64,000 bases of DNA from Hyphomicrobium sulfonivorans (GTDB taxonomy: Bacteria > Pseudomonadota > Alphaproteobacteria > Rhizobiales > Hyphomicrobiaceae): contig NZ_PZPO01000006.1 of the NCBI RefSeq assembly GCF_013306565.1, positions 290,570-354,569 of the forward strand, given 5' to 3'. The position numbers and the translations under genes were made by a program. The notes beneath the pieces were generated by a model. It saw only the letters and a program-made list of their open reading frames with translations, did no database searches and was not told the DNA's origin. Below, piece by piece: positions 55,027-64,000 of this stretch; within the stretch, counting starts at the first letter, position 1, and the number at the start of each line of letters is the position of its first letter.

Positions 55027-55104
55027 CGGAGCGTAGCGCAGCCTGGTTAGCGCACCAGTCTGGGGGACTGGGGGTCGGAGGTTCAAATCCTCTCGCTCCG
55101 ACCA
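55027..55104 (+). tRNA. tRNA-Pro (GGG anticodon)
   Basis: A complete cloverleaf with an encoded CCA end. The acceptor stem CGGAGCG pairs with CGCTCCG. The anticodon stem CCAGT/ACTGG encloses the loop CTGGGGG, so the anticodon is GGG. The T-arm has GGAGG-TTCAAAT-CCTCT. It marks the end of the plsX-to-merR block and the start of the accessory-looking segment. Confidence 0.97.
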
Positions 55105-55509
55105 TTATTTCAAGGACTTAGGCTGCACCTATAAAATATCGTAGGTGGCCAAGTGTCAGGTGGGTGTCAAAAGCCCCCCCGACTGTCGGCGCAAGTTGGC
55201 CTGTTAAGCTGCGCCCCCGCAGAGACACACCGTGAAATCGGCCTTGCGCGGACGCGCCCAGATCTTGCACCAGTAAGGAACCCAGCAGGCAGCGCCGGGC
55301 CCATCGCTCTGCGGATCCCAGCTTGTGCAGGTAGATGCGCGCAGGCGTGATGACCTCGACTTTCAAACTTTTGCGGATCGCGGTGAAGCTTGCAGCCAGC
55401 ATCGTGACTTGCTAGCCCATGCACCCGCCGAAGCGCCGCGCGTGAGTTTGCGCTCTTAAGCGTCCTCCCGGATTCGCTGCGGCACCTCCAAATCTTCATA
55501 GGAAGCGAT
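55105..55509. other. Intergenic region after tRNA-Pro
   Basis: 405 bases without a supported gene. No integrase, direct repeat of the tRNA 3' end, or terminator was recognised. Short frames on both strands have no convincing composition. The ribosome-binding AGGAAG for the next gene lies just upstream of 55510. Confidence 0.55.
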
Positions 55510-56769
55510 ATGACACTTGCCTCTGGCGCGTGCGGCCTTGACTTCGGCACCTCCAACAGCGCCATCGGCCACGCGGCGGAAGCCCACCCCGCGCTGATCC
55601 CTTTGCAAGAGGGCCGCGTTTCAATTCCCACCGCGGTATTCTTCAGCTTCGAGGACGCAAGTGTCACCTTCGGCCGCGAAGCCGTCTCGCGCTACTTGCA
55701 GCGCGAGAACGGGCGCCTGATGCGTTCGTTGAAATCGGTGCTCGGATCCTCGCTCATCCACGAGCAAACGCAGGTTGGCGCAAAGCGCCTCCGGTTTGAC
55801 GAGATCGTGTCGCTGTTTCTTAGTTACGTGCGCAACGCCGCCGATGAGCCTGCGTCCGTTGTCATGGGGCGCCCGGTGTTTTTCGTGGATGAGAACCCCG
55901 AGGCCGACAAGAACGCTGAGGATCAACTGCGGCAGGCGGCGCAGCATGCAGGCTTCAAGCACATTGAATTCCAGTTCGAGCCGATCGCTGCTGCGCTCGA
56001 CTACGAACGGCAGGTAGCTGCTGAAGAGCTGGCGTTTGTCGTCGACATCGGCGGCGGTACGTCGGACTTCTCCATCGTCCGCGTCTCTCCGCATCGGCGC
56101 GGCAAGCCGGACCGCAAGTCAGACATTCTCGCGTATTCGGGTGTGCACATCGGTGGTACCGACTTCGACCGTCGACTCGAACTCGATGCCGTGCTGCCCA
56201 GCCTTGGGCTTGGCGCCAAGCTTCGTCACAAGAACATGGAAACGCCGTCGTGGTGGTATCAGGATCTGGCAACCTGGCAGCGCATCAACTTCCTTTATGA
56301 CTCGAAAATCTTCGCCGACATGCGCCAGGTACGCCGCGATATGGTCGAGCCAGAGAAACTCGACCGGCTGCTTGAGGTGCTGGAGAACAGGAAGGGCCAC
56401 GCGCTGCTGACCGCTGTTGAGGACGTCAAGATTGAGCTCTCGTCCGTTAGTCAGATATCGATGGATTTGCAGAAGCTTGCCGGCATCGAACCGATAGACA
56501 TTTCGCGGCAGCAGTTCGAGCGCGCAATTGCGGATCAGATTGACCGCATACATACAACAATCAGAAGCACGCTGAGCCAGAGCAACGTTTCGGCCGACGC
56601 CATCGGCGCGGTGTTTTTAACCGGTGGCTCGTCGCGCATACCGCTGCTGCTCGCAACGTTGAGAGAGGCGTTCACCAATGCCCGCATCGTTGAAGGCGAT
56701 GCGTTCGGCTCGGTTGCCACGGGGCTAGCACTGGAAGCCCACAGTCGCTTCGGTGCGACGCACGTTTGA
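55510..56769 (+). CDS. Hsp70-family chaperone-like ATPase (YegD-type)
   Basis: 419 residues. The actin/Hsp70 nucleotide fold has all its motifs: LDFGTSNSAIG (phosphate 1), FVVDIGGGTSDFSIV (phosphate 2) and VFLTGGSSRIPLL (adenosine). The protein ends at about the end of the ATPase domain, so the substrate-binding domain of DnaK is missing. This is the pattern of E. coli YegD, whose role is not established. AGGAAG precedes the ATG. Confidence 0.9.
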   Translation: MTLASGACGLDFGTSNSAIGHAAEAHPALIPLQEGRVSIPTAVFFSFEDASVTFGREAVSRYLQRENGRLMRSLKSVLGSSLIHEQTQVGAKRLRFDEIVSLFLSYVRNAADEPASVVMGRPVFFVDENPEADKNAEDQLRQAAQHAGFKHIEFQFEPIAAALDYERQVAAEELAFVVDIGGGTSDFSIVRVSPHRRGKPDRKSDILAYSGVHIGGTDFDRRLELDAVLPSLGLGAKLRHKNMETPSWWYQDLATWQRINFLYDSKIFADMRQVRRDMVEPEKLDRLLEVLENRKGHALLTAVEDVKIELSSVSQISMDLQKLAGIEPIDISRQQFERAIADQIDRIHTTIRSTLSQSNVSADAIGAVFLTGGSSRIPLLLATLREAFTNARIVEGDAFGSVATGLALEAHSRFGATHV

Positions 56770-56842
56770 CGTTACGGCTCTCGCGGCGTTCGCCCAAACG
56801 GCCGCAGTGATCGCAGCGCCAGAACAACCGGCAGGCTTAAGG

Positions 56843-59800
56843 CTATGTCGAGCCCTGACTGATATCGACCACGCTTTTGCCGCCGCCCTGCTTGCGCACG
56901 GTGATACGCGTGGAGATGCGCTCCTTCATTGCATCGACATGGCTGATGACACCGACCTGCCGACCTTGCGACTGCAGGCTTTCCAATGCGTCGATCGCCA
57001 GGTCAAGACTAAGTGCGTCCAGCGATCCGAAGCCTTCATCGATGAACAGCGTCGCAGCAAGTCCGCCTTTGCCGCCCATGCGCGACAGCGCCAGAGCAAG
57101 GGCTAGCGAGGCGAGGAAGCGCTCGCCGCCGGAAAGGCTGCGCGTTGCCCGGGTTTCGTTGCCCATGTCGCGATCCTCAACCTGCAGCGCAAGATCAGCT
57201 GCACGACGCAGACGATAACGCGGGTTGAGATCCGCAAGATGGTGGTTGGCGTGGTCGACCAATACATCGAGTGTGATGGACTGCGCGATCCGGGCGAACT
57301 TGTCTCCGCTTTTCGAACCCGCAGCGTGGTTGACCGCTTCCCAAACTTTCAGTTCAGCATGTGCCTTGCTGATCTCCTGCTCAAGCCCGGCAAGGGCGGC
57401 GCGCGCGTTTGTATCGCGCAGAATGTCGCCATCGATGGCACCAATCCGCTCGGTACGTGCGTTGCATGCCTGTTCGAGTTCGCCGCGTGCTTCTGCGAGG
57501 GCTTCAACGGTCAGTTCAGGCAGGCCGGCAGCCTCAGCTTCAGCAAAATCCCGGCGGCGCGATGCTAGCGTACCCTGTGCCGATGTCACTGCATCGTCGA
57601 GTGTCCGCAGCTGCTGGCGCAAGCTTTCGATTTCGGTGGCTGGCCGGGCGAAAAGTGCGGCGAGGTTTTCCTCTGCTAGGTCGGTGGTGGACAGCGCTGC
57701 GGCGAGAGTGCTCCGTGCCTGCGCGTGCTCTTGCAGCGCTTTGTTATGCTCGGCCTCCGCAGCTTCAGCGCTGCTTGTTGCTGCTGTCGATAGGTTGATG
57801 GCTTCGTTCAGCGTCGTGCGCGCGACATTCAACGCGGCGGTGGCAGCGCTCAGCATCTCAGCGTGACGGTTGCGATGGGCTTCGGTGGGTTCTCCGCCCA
57901 GCAGTGGCGCGCGTTTGTCTCGCAGCGCCTGCAATGCATGCTGCCGCGTGGCGGCCACCGTTTCCAAGTCTGCCGCCAGCTTGATAGCGTTCTCTGCCGC
58001 GCTTGCCGCTCTGGTGATGCGCGGCACCAGATTATCGAGAGCGGTCTTGGCGGCTTCGCGCTTCTGGCGCAGATCTGTTACGTGCTGAACCCGGCGTTCA
58101 AGCGCAGTGGAAAGCGCGGGATCATCCAGCCTTTCGTCCAGCGATTGCAGCAGCGGCGCAAGCTCCGTAGCGAGACGTTGGGTCTGCTCGCATGCAAGCT
58201 CACCATTGCGCTGCGCAAGCGTCAGGCTGTTGTCGGTGGTGGCAAGATCGATTTTCAGCTGTTCGCGATTGACATCACGATCCTGCATGGCTTTGCGCAG
58301 ATCTTCCCGCTGCGAAGACAGCTGTTTCGTTTTGTTGCGCAACTCAGTTAGTTGCTGCTGTGCCTGGGCTTCTTTTTGTTGTGCGGCAATCGCATCGGCT
58401 CGCAGTGTGTCAAGATGCGCTGTGTCTTCCGAAGGTTGATCGGGCAGCGGCGGACACTGCGGGATTGCGACGGCGCTGTCGCGCGCATCCCGCCATTGAG
58501 TGCTGGCATCTGCTTTCTGCTTCTCAGCCTTTTGTGCATCAACAACGGACTGATTGCGCTGTGCCTCCGCGCGATCCTGCGTCCGGTGCGCGTCAGATTG
58601 CTGCTTGCGTGCGTCCTCGACGGCGGTTCTGGCCGCCTGCAGATTCATACGCAACTTGGCTGCGAGTTCCGCCAACGCAACGTCCGCATCATGTACGGGG
58701 TGCTCGGGCGATCCACAGACCGGACATGGTGCGCCGGGTTCCAGGCGGAGACGCAACTCGCGCGCAATATCGGACACGGCGAGATCGGCCTGCTCGGACG
58801 GCGCCGCGAGTGCCTTAACCTGGGCTTCAGCCAAGACCAGCGCATCGCCAGCAGACTTTGCATCGGTGACGGCTTTGGCAATCGTATCGCTGGCGGCCTG
58901 GCTCGACGCTTCTGCTGCCGTGAGAGCTTCGTTCGCAGACCTATACTGCGCCGCTGCGCGCAGCATATCCGCAAGCGCCGTCGCGAGGGTCTGTAGCGCC
59001 GAGCCTTGCGTCAGTGGGTGTTTGGCTTCCAGGCTGCTGATGTGTTCAGCAAGAGCGTCGATCTGTTCGGTCAGCTTTGCTTCGTTTGCCTTGTCAGTCG
59101 TTGTCTCGGTTGTGAGCAGGGCCAGCTTTTCCTTCAGTCGCCCGGCTTCAGCTTCATGCTTGGCTAGGTCAGCCTTGGCGCGGGCGAAAGATGTGCTGGC
59201 GTCGGAGTGCTCAGCGATGCGTTGCCGGATATGTGTCCACGCATCTGTTAGCGCACAATCGGCGGACAGACCGGAAAGCGCAGAAACTGCGGCGTCAAAA
59301 GCCGACTGGACTTCGGCGTTGTCCTTCTGCAATGCCTGCAACGCATCGTCGGCTTCCTTTGCCTTTTGCTGCGATGTGCGGTGCTCGGCGTGGGCGCTGT
59401 CCAGTTCTTTTGCTGCCGATCCGATTTTGCTGTCGAGGTCGGCGGCATCGATCCATAACGGACCGAAATTTTTGAATTCTTCGTCGCGCGCTTTGCTGCT
59501 GGCCTCAGCGCCGTTGAAGATGATCTTCAGCTCGTCCGCTTTTTGGGCTGCTTCGTCGGCGACAGATTTGGCCGTATCGGCTGCGGTTCGCGCTGATTGA
59601 ACGCGATTGTGCGCGGTTGAAACAGCCTGCCACGGAGCACGCAGCGGCGCCGCGCGGTCTAAACGGGTGAGTTCTGCACGTGCCGCGGACGCAGCAGTTT
59701 GGGCGTCGACCGCCTTCTCAAGTTCGGCGGTAGCGGCTGCCACTTGCTGCGCGGTTTCCGTGTGCCGCTTATGACGGGCCAGCGCCGCTTGCAGATTGGC

Positions 59801-60562
59801 GATTTCAACGGTTGCAGCCTGATTGGCCTGTTTGAGAGCTTCGCGCTCGGTAGTGAGCGCTTCGATGGCCTCAGCGCTCAACAACTGGTGAGAGTCCCGA
59901 CGCTGGTTCAACTTGTCGTACGCGCTCTGCGCTGCCTCGCATCGCTCATAGATCCGCGACGACACCGCGCGATATTGGGCCGTGCCTGTCACCTTTTCCA
60001 GCAGCGCGGCGCGTTCATTGGTGTCAGCGCGCAGGAAGGCATCGAAATCGCCCTGAGCCAGAAGCACGGTGCGGCGGAATTCCTCGTAAGAGAGCCCCGT
60101 CAGCGCTGCGACTTCCTGAGCAACGGCGCTGATCTGGCTGGCGATGACCTGGCCATCGGAAGCGCGCGTCAGGGAGCGCGCAACATTCTGCAATTGTCCG
60201 TCGATTCGGTCGTGCGCCCGGCGTGCGTGCCAGCGTGCAATGTAATCCTGTCCGTCGCGCGCTTGAAAACGAACTTCGGCCCATCCCTGTCTGGCACCGC
60301 GGCGCAGGATGGCGCGGGGATCGCGCGCCTTGATCGCTTTGCCGGACGGATCGGGAACATCATCGACCGCTGCCCCGGCAAGGCGCGGCGCGTCGCCGTA
60401 AAGTGCGAGGCACATCGCGTCGAGGATCGAGGATTTTCCCGCTCCGGTTTCGCCGGTGATGGCGAAGAGGCCGGCGCCGGCTAAGGGTTCGGCGGTGAAG
60501 TCGATCGTAAAGAGCTGTGCGAGGCTTGCGATATTCTCGCCGGAAATCGAAAGGATGCGCAT
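56843..60562 (-). CDS. sbcC: Exonuclease subunit SbcC
   Basis: ATPase subunit of the SbcCD DNA double-strand-break processing nuclease (Rad50/SMC-like). 1239 residues. Walker A is GETGAGKSSILDAM near residue 37. The long coiled coils on both sides have a zinc hook in the middle (GAPCPVCGSPEHP). The C-terminal part holds the ABC signature (RSLSGGERFLASLALALALS) and Walker B LFIDEGFGSLD. It lies 17 bases downstream of sbcD in the same operon. The coiled coils are Ala/Gln-rich and longer than in E. coli. Confidence 0.96.
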   Translation of the reverse strand: MRILSISGENIASLAQLFTIDFTAEPLAGAGLFAITGETGAGKSSILDAMCLALYGDAPRLAGAAVDDVPDPSGKAIKARDPRAILRRGARQGWAEVRFQARDGQDYIARWHARRAHDRIDGQLQNVARSLTRASDGQVIASQISAVAQEVAALTGLSYEEFRRTVLLAQGDFDAFLRADTNERAALLEKVTGTAQYRAVSSRIYERCEAAQSAYDKLNQRRDSHQLLSAEAIEALTTEREALKQANQAATVEIANLQAALARHKRHTETAQQVAAATAELEKAVDAQTAASAARAELTRLDRAAPLRAPWQAVSTAHNRVQSARTAADTAKSVADEAAQKADELKIIFNGAEASSKARDEEFKNFGPLWIDAADLDSKIGSAAKELDSAHAEHRTSQQKAKEADDALQALQKDNAEVQSAFDAAVSALSGLSADCALTDAWTHIRQRIAEHSDASTSFARAKADLAKHEAEAGRLKEKLALLTTETTTDKANEAKLTEQIDALAEHISSLEAKHPLTQGSALQTLATALADMLRAAAQYRSANEALTAAEASSQAASDTIAKAVTDAKSAGDALVLAEAQVKALAAPSEQADLAVSDIARELRLRLEPGAPCPVCGSPEHPVHDADVALAELAAKLRMNLQAARTAVEDARKQQSDAHRTQDRAEAQRNQSVVDAQKAEKQKADASTQWRDARDSAVAIPQCPPLPDQPSEDTAHLDTLRADAIAAQQKEAQAQQQLTELRNKTKQLSSQREDLRKAMQDRDVNREQLKIDLATTDNSLTLAQRNGELACEQTQRLATELAPLLQSLDERLDDPALSTALERRVQHVTDLRQKREAAKTALDNLVPRITRAASAAENAIKLAADLETVAATRQHALQALRDKRAPLLGGEPTEAHRNRHAEMLSAATAALNVARTTLNEAINLSTAATSSAEAAEAEHNKALQEHAQARSTLAAALSTTDLAEENLAALFARPATEIESLRQQLRTLDDAVTSAQGTLASRRRDFAEAEAAGLPELTVEALAEARGELEQACNARTERIGAIDGDILRDTNARAALAGLEQEISKAHAELKVWEAVNHAAGSKSGDKFARIAQSITLDVLVDHANHHLADLNPRYRLRRAADLALQVEDRDMGNETRATRSLSGGERFLASLALALALSRMGGKGGLAATLFIDEGFGSLDALSLDLAIDALESLQSQGRQVGVISHVDAMKERISTRITVRKQGGGKSVVDISQGST

Positions 60563-60579
60563 GTGATTGGGTATCTACT

Positions 60580-61800
60580 TCAGATTTCGGAGAACGCTTC
60601 GCGGAACGCAGCAAGATGCATCGTGTCAGGATCGACGCCATGCGACGTGCGGAAGGCCATGTGGAACAGATCCTCAGGGTTGGTTTCCGAAAGGCTTGGC
60701 GGCGATGCACTCGGCGCGGCGATGGCTTCGGGTTTGGTGATTGACTGCCCGGCAACGCGGATGGGCAGCGAGGACACCAGCGCGTCAAGCGTTGCAGCAA
60801 TCTGCGTCACGGGTTGATCAGCCAGCAGGGACAGATAAACGAAGGGTTGCGCATTGCGCGGAGTATCGGCGGCGAGATCCAGTGCATTCAGAGCGTCGAT
60901 GACTTCCGACAGCGGTGCGACGCCTGACGCTGGCAGGCGATACATTGGCACGGCCCGAGGGACGGGAATGTGCGTCGGCGTGAAGCCTTCATTCAGATCA
61001 AGCAATGTTACGCCGTGATCATAGCCAATTTCGGCGGCGGATAACGGAAACGGCGAGCCGGAATAACGCACCCGTCCGCCATCGAGAGATTGTGCGCGGT
61101 GCAAATGGCCAAGCGCGACATAGGACAACGCGGAAGGGTAAATGTCGGGCGGGACGGCGTGCTCGCCACCGATCAGGATGCGCCGCTCTGCCCCTTCGGA
61201 TTCAAGGCCGCCCGCACACGTCAGATGGCCCATAGCAATGATCGGCAACCCATCGGCACGGATATTGGCCGCTTCCGTCATTGCGATATGCAAGGCGCGC
61301 GCAGCTGTGGTGATGGCATGCTCGGAGCCTCCAGTCGCGCCGAGTTGCAGCCCCGGCAAATCGGCTTGCCGCAGAAACGGTATCGCCAGCACATGCGCAC
61401 GCAGGACGCCCGAGGCGTCGCGTAGTGGGATCAGGTGACGGTCCATGTCGACGCCGTCAGCGTTTCTGCGCAGCGTGCCGAGCACGTGCACGCCGAGTGC
61501 GTTCAATACCGCTTCCGGTGCTTCCAGGCGTTGCGCGGGATCGTGGTTGCCCGCCGTCATTATGATCTGCAGCTTGGGATTGGCGCGCAGACAATCGGCA
61601 ATGGCACGGTAAAGCAGGCGCAGTGAGTCGCCGGAGGGATTGATACCGTCGAATACGTCGCCGGCCACAAGTAGGACGTCGATCCGTTCAGAGGCGATCA
61701 GTTGACTCAGGTTGGCAAAAAAGGATTCGTGCTCATGCTCCCGCGACCACCCGTTGAGCGTTTGGCCGATATGCCAATCGGCGGTATGCAGTATGCGCAT
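60580..61800 (-). CDS. sbcD: Exonuclease subunit SbcD
   Basis: Nuclease subunit of SbcCD (Mre11-type metallophosphatase). 406 residues from the start chosen here. The frame stays open about 140 residues upstream, but the protein plainly begins at MRILHTADWHIGQTL. Metal-binding motifs are complete: DWH (8-10), AGDVFDG, GNHDPAQR, and GHLHRAQ with GSPFPLSAAE. The C-terminal ~90 residues form the capping region. It precedes sbcC by 17 bases. Confidence 0.95.
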   Translation of the reverse strand: MRILHTADWHIGQTLNGWSREHEHESFFANLSQLIASERIDVLLVAGDVFDGINPSGDSLRLLYRAIADCLRANPKLQIIMTAGNHDPAQRLEAPEAVLNALGVHVLGTLRRNADGVDMDRHLIPLRDASGVLRAHVLAIPFLRQADLPGLQLGATGGSEHAITTAARALHIAMTEAANIRADGLPIIAMGHLTCAGGLESEGAERRILIGGEHAVPPDIYPSALSYVALGHLHRAQSLDGGRVRYSGSPFPLSAAEIGYDHGVTLLDLNEGFTPTHIPVPRAVPMYRLPASGVAPLSEVIDALNALDLAADTPRNAQPFVYLSLLADQPVTQIAATLDALVSSLPIRVAGQSITKPEAIAAPSASPPSLSETNPEDLFHMAFRTSHGVDPDTMHLAAFREAFSEI

Positions 61801-62373
61801 TGAGGAGCCTTGCCCGTCGTATTTTGTGAGTATTCCCATGCGTTTTCTATTCCACTTGCGGGCCGTGATCGCAATGCTGAAATGGAGCGTTGAGAAGACA
61901 GCTGCCGGCATCAAATCCCGCTTGCTGCTGGCAGCAGTTGCGCGGGATGCTTCAACCTTGTCGGGAGGTTCGGGTGCGATATCGGCATTATTGCGTTGCC
62001 CCGGCGTATTGTGCCGCGCGCGCCGGAGAAGGAGGCTTCGTCGCCGGCAATTGCCCCGTGCAGCTTTGATCAACGCAATCGGAGTGGCCTGCTTTATCGA
62101 TAGCTGCCGCCGAAATCGAAGTCTGCGGATTTGAAATCCCTGTTTCCCTGCACTCGCGATTCGCGCATGATGCGTTTTATTGATTTGAAGATGTTCGCGG
62201 CCAATTCGCCGCCGTTCGAACCTCAATTCCCGTGCTCTACGGTGCCAGTTTAAGCGTCAATCGTAAGGTCAGATCGCGTAAGTGTGCAGCTTTCGCGGCT
62301 ATTCTGGCATGGCGCTCATCGCAGGTGATCACGTCGCCAAGGATAGCGCCGGACACAGAGATTGAGGCCAGCC
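61801..62373. other. Intergenic region between sbcD and the autotransporter
   Basis: 573 bases with no supported gene. The two flanking genes are divergent, so promoters for both are expected here. A 98-residue basic frame (61838-62134) has an Arg-rich end and is unlikely to be a protein. No repeat or terminator was recognised. Confidence 0.5.
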
Positions 62374-64000
62374 TTGACACGACGCGCATTTGCACCAGCA
62401 ACAAGTGTTATGCTGCTTACGACGTCATTATTGGTGTTCGTCGGCGGATCCGGCGAAGCAGAAGCGGGATGCACCACAACAGTTATTGTTGGTGGTGAAC
62501 GTTACGATTGTACCGATGCGCCGCCCGATCCAACGGTTGCTCCGACAGTCATCCCGGCTGGGAACAACGAGCTCAACATCTCTAGCGGCAGTTTTGACAG
62601 CTTCGAGTTTCTAGGCAACGGCACCAGCATCACGCAGGTAACGGGGGGTAATGTAAGCGGCGACGTCATCTCCCGCGATGGCGTCGACGCATTTACGATG
62701 ACCGACGGCGTCATTGGGGGAACGGTTCGACAAGGCGATGGCATCGACACCTTCACTATGCATGGCGGCACGGTCGGTGCTGTGGCGCAAGGCGGTGGCC
62801 TCGACCATTTCCTTATGACCGGCGGCACGATCGTGGGCACATTTTCTGACGGTGATTTTGCGACGATCACGGGCGGCACTATCGGCTCCGTCGACATGAA
62901 CATCGGCAACAATGTTTTCGATATGTCGGGTGGAACCGTCATTGGCAATGTCATTGCATGGGGCAACAACGACACCTTCATCCTTTCCAACGGCCAGATC
63001 GGCGGCATCGTCAATATGGGAAATGGCGACAACTCATTGACAGTGAGTGGCGGTTCCATTGGCGGTGGAATGTCGACGGGTAGCGGCGTCGACGAGTTGA
63101 CGTGGACGGGCGGCGTCGTCATCGGTACGATTGGCTTAGGCGGCGACAACGACGTAGTTTTTATCGGGGGGCTGGGGCCAACTGAGCTTGGAGGTTTAAC
63201 GCTCCTCGACGGTGGTGATGGCATCGATGAGCTTGAGATTTCGAACTCGACGGTCACTGGAAGCGCGAGATTTCAGAATTGGGAGACCGTCTCGTTAACG
63301 TCGTCTGCGCACTTCACGCTGGATAGCACTCTCGTCCTGGGTGATGCAGGCACCTTAACCGGCAGTCTATCCATTGACGGCACAAGCATAGTCTATTCGG
63401 GCGGTGTTAACGGCGTCATCACGCCGTTCGGGGTTGGCGCGGTCTCGGTGGTCAACGCCGGTATGATCGACATGATGAACGGGTCGGCCGCCGATTCCGT
63501 TACTGTGATCGGAAATTATATCGGGCAGGGCGGCACAGTTCGTTTGGACACTCAGCTCGGATCGGATGGATCGCCATCCGATAAACTTGTGATCGATGGC
63601 GGAGCGGGCACCGGAACGTCACTCCTGAGCGTCAACAACGTTGGCGGCGGCGGCGCTCTCACCGCCCTCAACGGCATTCTCGTCGTCGATGCGATCAACG
63701 GCGGCACGACGGTGCCGGGTCTGTTTGCGCTCGCTGGCCCTGTCGTTGCTGGTCCCTACGAATATTCGCTTTATCGCGGCAGCGTGGACGCCTCCAATCC
63801 GAACGCGTGGTATCTGCGGTCCACCCTCGACTGTACTTTCAACCCCTCAGCTCCTGTGTGCGGGCCGGACGCGCCCGACTATCGTCCAGAAACCTCGCTC
63901 TACGCCGCCGTTCCGGCGATGACGCTGCTGTATGGCCGCCTGATGCTCGATACGCTGCATGAGCGGCGCGGCACTGCCGTCAGCTCATATGCGGAAGGTG
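62374..64000 (+). CDS. Autotransporter surface protein (5' part; runs off window)
   Basis: At least 542 residues. The most likely start is TTG 62374 (MTRRAFAPATSVMLLTTSLL), with GAGG six bases upstream. ATG 62410 lacks a ribosome-binding site. A signal peptide is cleaved near GEAEAG. Residues ~105-265 comprise eight or so repeats of ~19-21 residues (DAFTMTDGVIGGTVRQGDGI and DTFTMHGGTVGAVAQGGGL type), probably beta-solenoid rungs. From ~390 the pertactin-type passenger end is seen: GNYIGQGGTVRLDTQLGSDG, then SPSDKLVIDGG, LAGPVVAGPYEYSLYRG, and LLYGRLMLDTLHERRGT. The C-terminal barrel should lie beyond the edge. Confidence 0.88.
   Translation, partial: MTRRAFAPATSVMLLTTSLLVFVGGSGEAEAGCTTTVIVGGERYDCTDAPPDPTVAPTVIPAGNNELNISSGSFDSFEFLGNGTSITQVTGGNVSGDVISRDGVDAFTMTDGVIGGTVRQGDGIDTFTMHGGTVGAVAQGGGLDHFLMTGGTIVGTFSDGDFATITGGTIGSVDMNIGNNVFDMSGGTVIGNVIAWGNNDTFILSNGQIGGIVNMGNGDNSLTVSGGSIGGGMSTGSGVDELTWTGGVVIGTIGLGGDNDVVFIGGLGPTELGGLTLLDGGDGIDELEISNSTVTGSARFQNWETVSLTSSAHFTLDSTLVLGDAGTLTGSLSIDGTSIVYSGGVNGVITPFGVGAVSVVNAGMIDMMNGSAADSVTVIGNYIGQGGTVRLDTQLGSDGSPSDKLVIDGGAGTGTSLLSVNNVGGGGALTALNGILVVDAINGGTTVPGLFALAGPVVAGPYEYSLYRGSVDASNPNAWYLRSTLDCTFNPSAPVCGPDAPDYRPETSLYAAVPAMTLLYGRLMLDTLHERRGTAVSSYAEG

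Noticed and set aside
55118..55402. Possible degraded integrase after tRNA-Pro
   Set aside because: I examined both strands for tyrosine-recombinase motifs (Arg, His-x-x-Arg, Tyr) and saw none.
61838..62134. 98-residue frame upstream of the autotransporter
   Set aside because: A run of Arg codons and no conserved features. It lies in the promoter region of two divergent genes.
62502..63257. 251-residue minus frame opposite the autotransporter
   Set aside because: A Pro/Ser/Thr-rich low-complexity shadow of the repetitive Gly-rich passenger on the plus strand.

Overview
The window is a GC-rich chromosomal segment of an alphaproteobacterium, most likely a member of the Hyphomicrobiales (Rhizobiales). 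That placement is inference from family content and gene order: glnB-glnA under a sigma-54-like promoter, gyrA-coaD-two cyclophilins, yajC-secD-secF followed by a Mth938-like and a phytoene-synthase-like gene, a DUF1134/EipA protein, trmFO, a K+-insensitive H+-pyrophosphatase, and bamE / cytochrome c chaperone / DUF177 / plsX / fabH / ihfA / merR / tRNA-Pro. Nearly all of it is ordinary core chromosome with short intergenic regions. I found no CRISPR array, no complete prophage and no intact insertion sequence.

Layout. 0-8.5 kb: isoprenylcysteine methyltransferase-like protein, small exported and lipoproteins, a DUF1489 protein, a HisC-like aminotransferase, a DUF4846 protein, and a PAS-GGDEF diguanylate cyclase. 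8.5-12.2 kb: nitrogen assimilation (glnA, glnB) and NAD(P)HX repair. 12.3-18.8 kb: envelope proteins (TPR, L,D-transpeptidase, EipA-like, polysaccharide deacetylase, PRC-barrel). 19.1-26.1 kb: gyrA, a Crp/Fnr regulator divergent from an OmpW porin with two FNR/FixK-type boxes between them, coaD, and a periplasmic/cytoplasmic cyclophilin pair. 26.2-31.7 kb: small proteins, a second Crp-like regulator, a bactofilin fused to a cadherin-like repeat, and a DUF815 ATPase. 31.9-36.4 kb: Sec accessory operon plus homologues of complex I assembly factors. 36.5-43.1 kb: an SGNH-hydrolase-like protein with a long Ala/Pro tail, trmFO, and a DUF2157/GDYXXLXY pair. 43.3-46 kb: an accessory-looking patch with a lone PD-(D/E)XK nuclease-like gene and a cluster of hairpin repeats. 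46.5-55.1 kb: hppA, bamE, and the plsX-fabH-ihfA-merR block ending at tRNA-Pro(GGG). 55.5-64 kb: an Hsp70/YegD-like chaperone, SbcCD, and the 5' part of an autotransporter that runs off the window.

The strongest unexplained signal is a structured repeat of about 40 bp. It has a 9-10 bp outer stem, a conserved CCGGC on one side, and an inner 6-bp hairpin whose sequence changes while its pairing is mostly kept. Seven copies or partial copies occur, each downstream of a gene and each reading in the same direction as that gene. Two weaker dispersed repeats also occur: a 43-bp palindrome in three copies and a ~26-bp repeat in two. The other notable points are the lone PD-(D/E)XK gene, the bactofilin-cadherin fusion, the paired FNR boxes and the autotransporter's ~20-residue repeats.

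Protein family names come from recognising motifs by eye. No database search, structure prediction or base-composition calculation was run.
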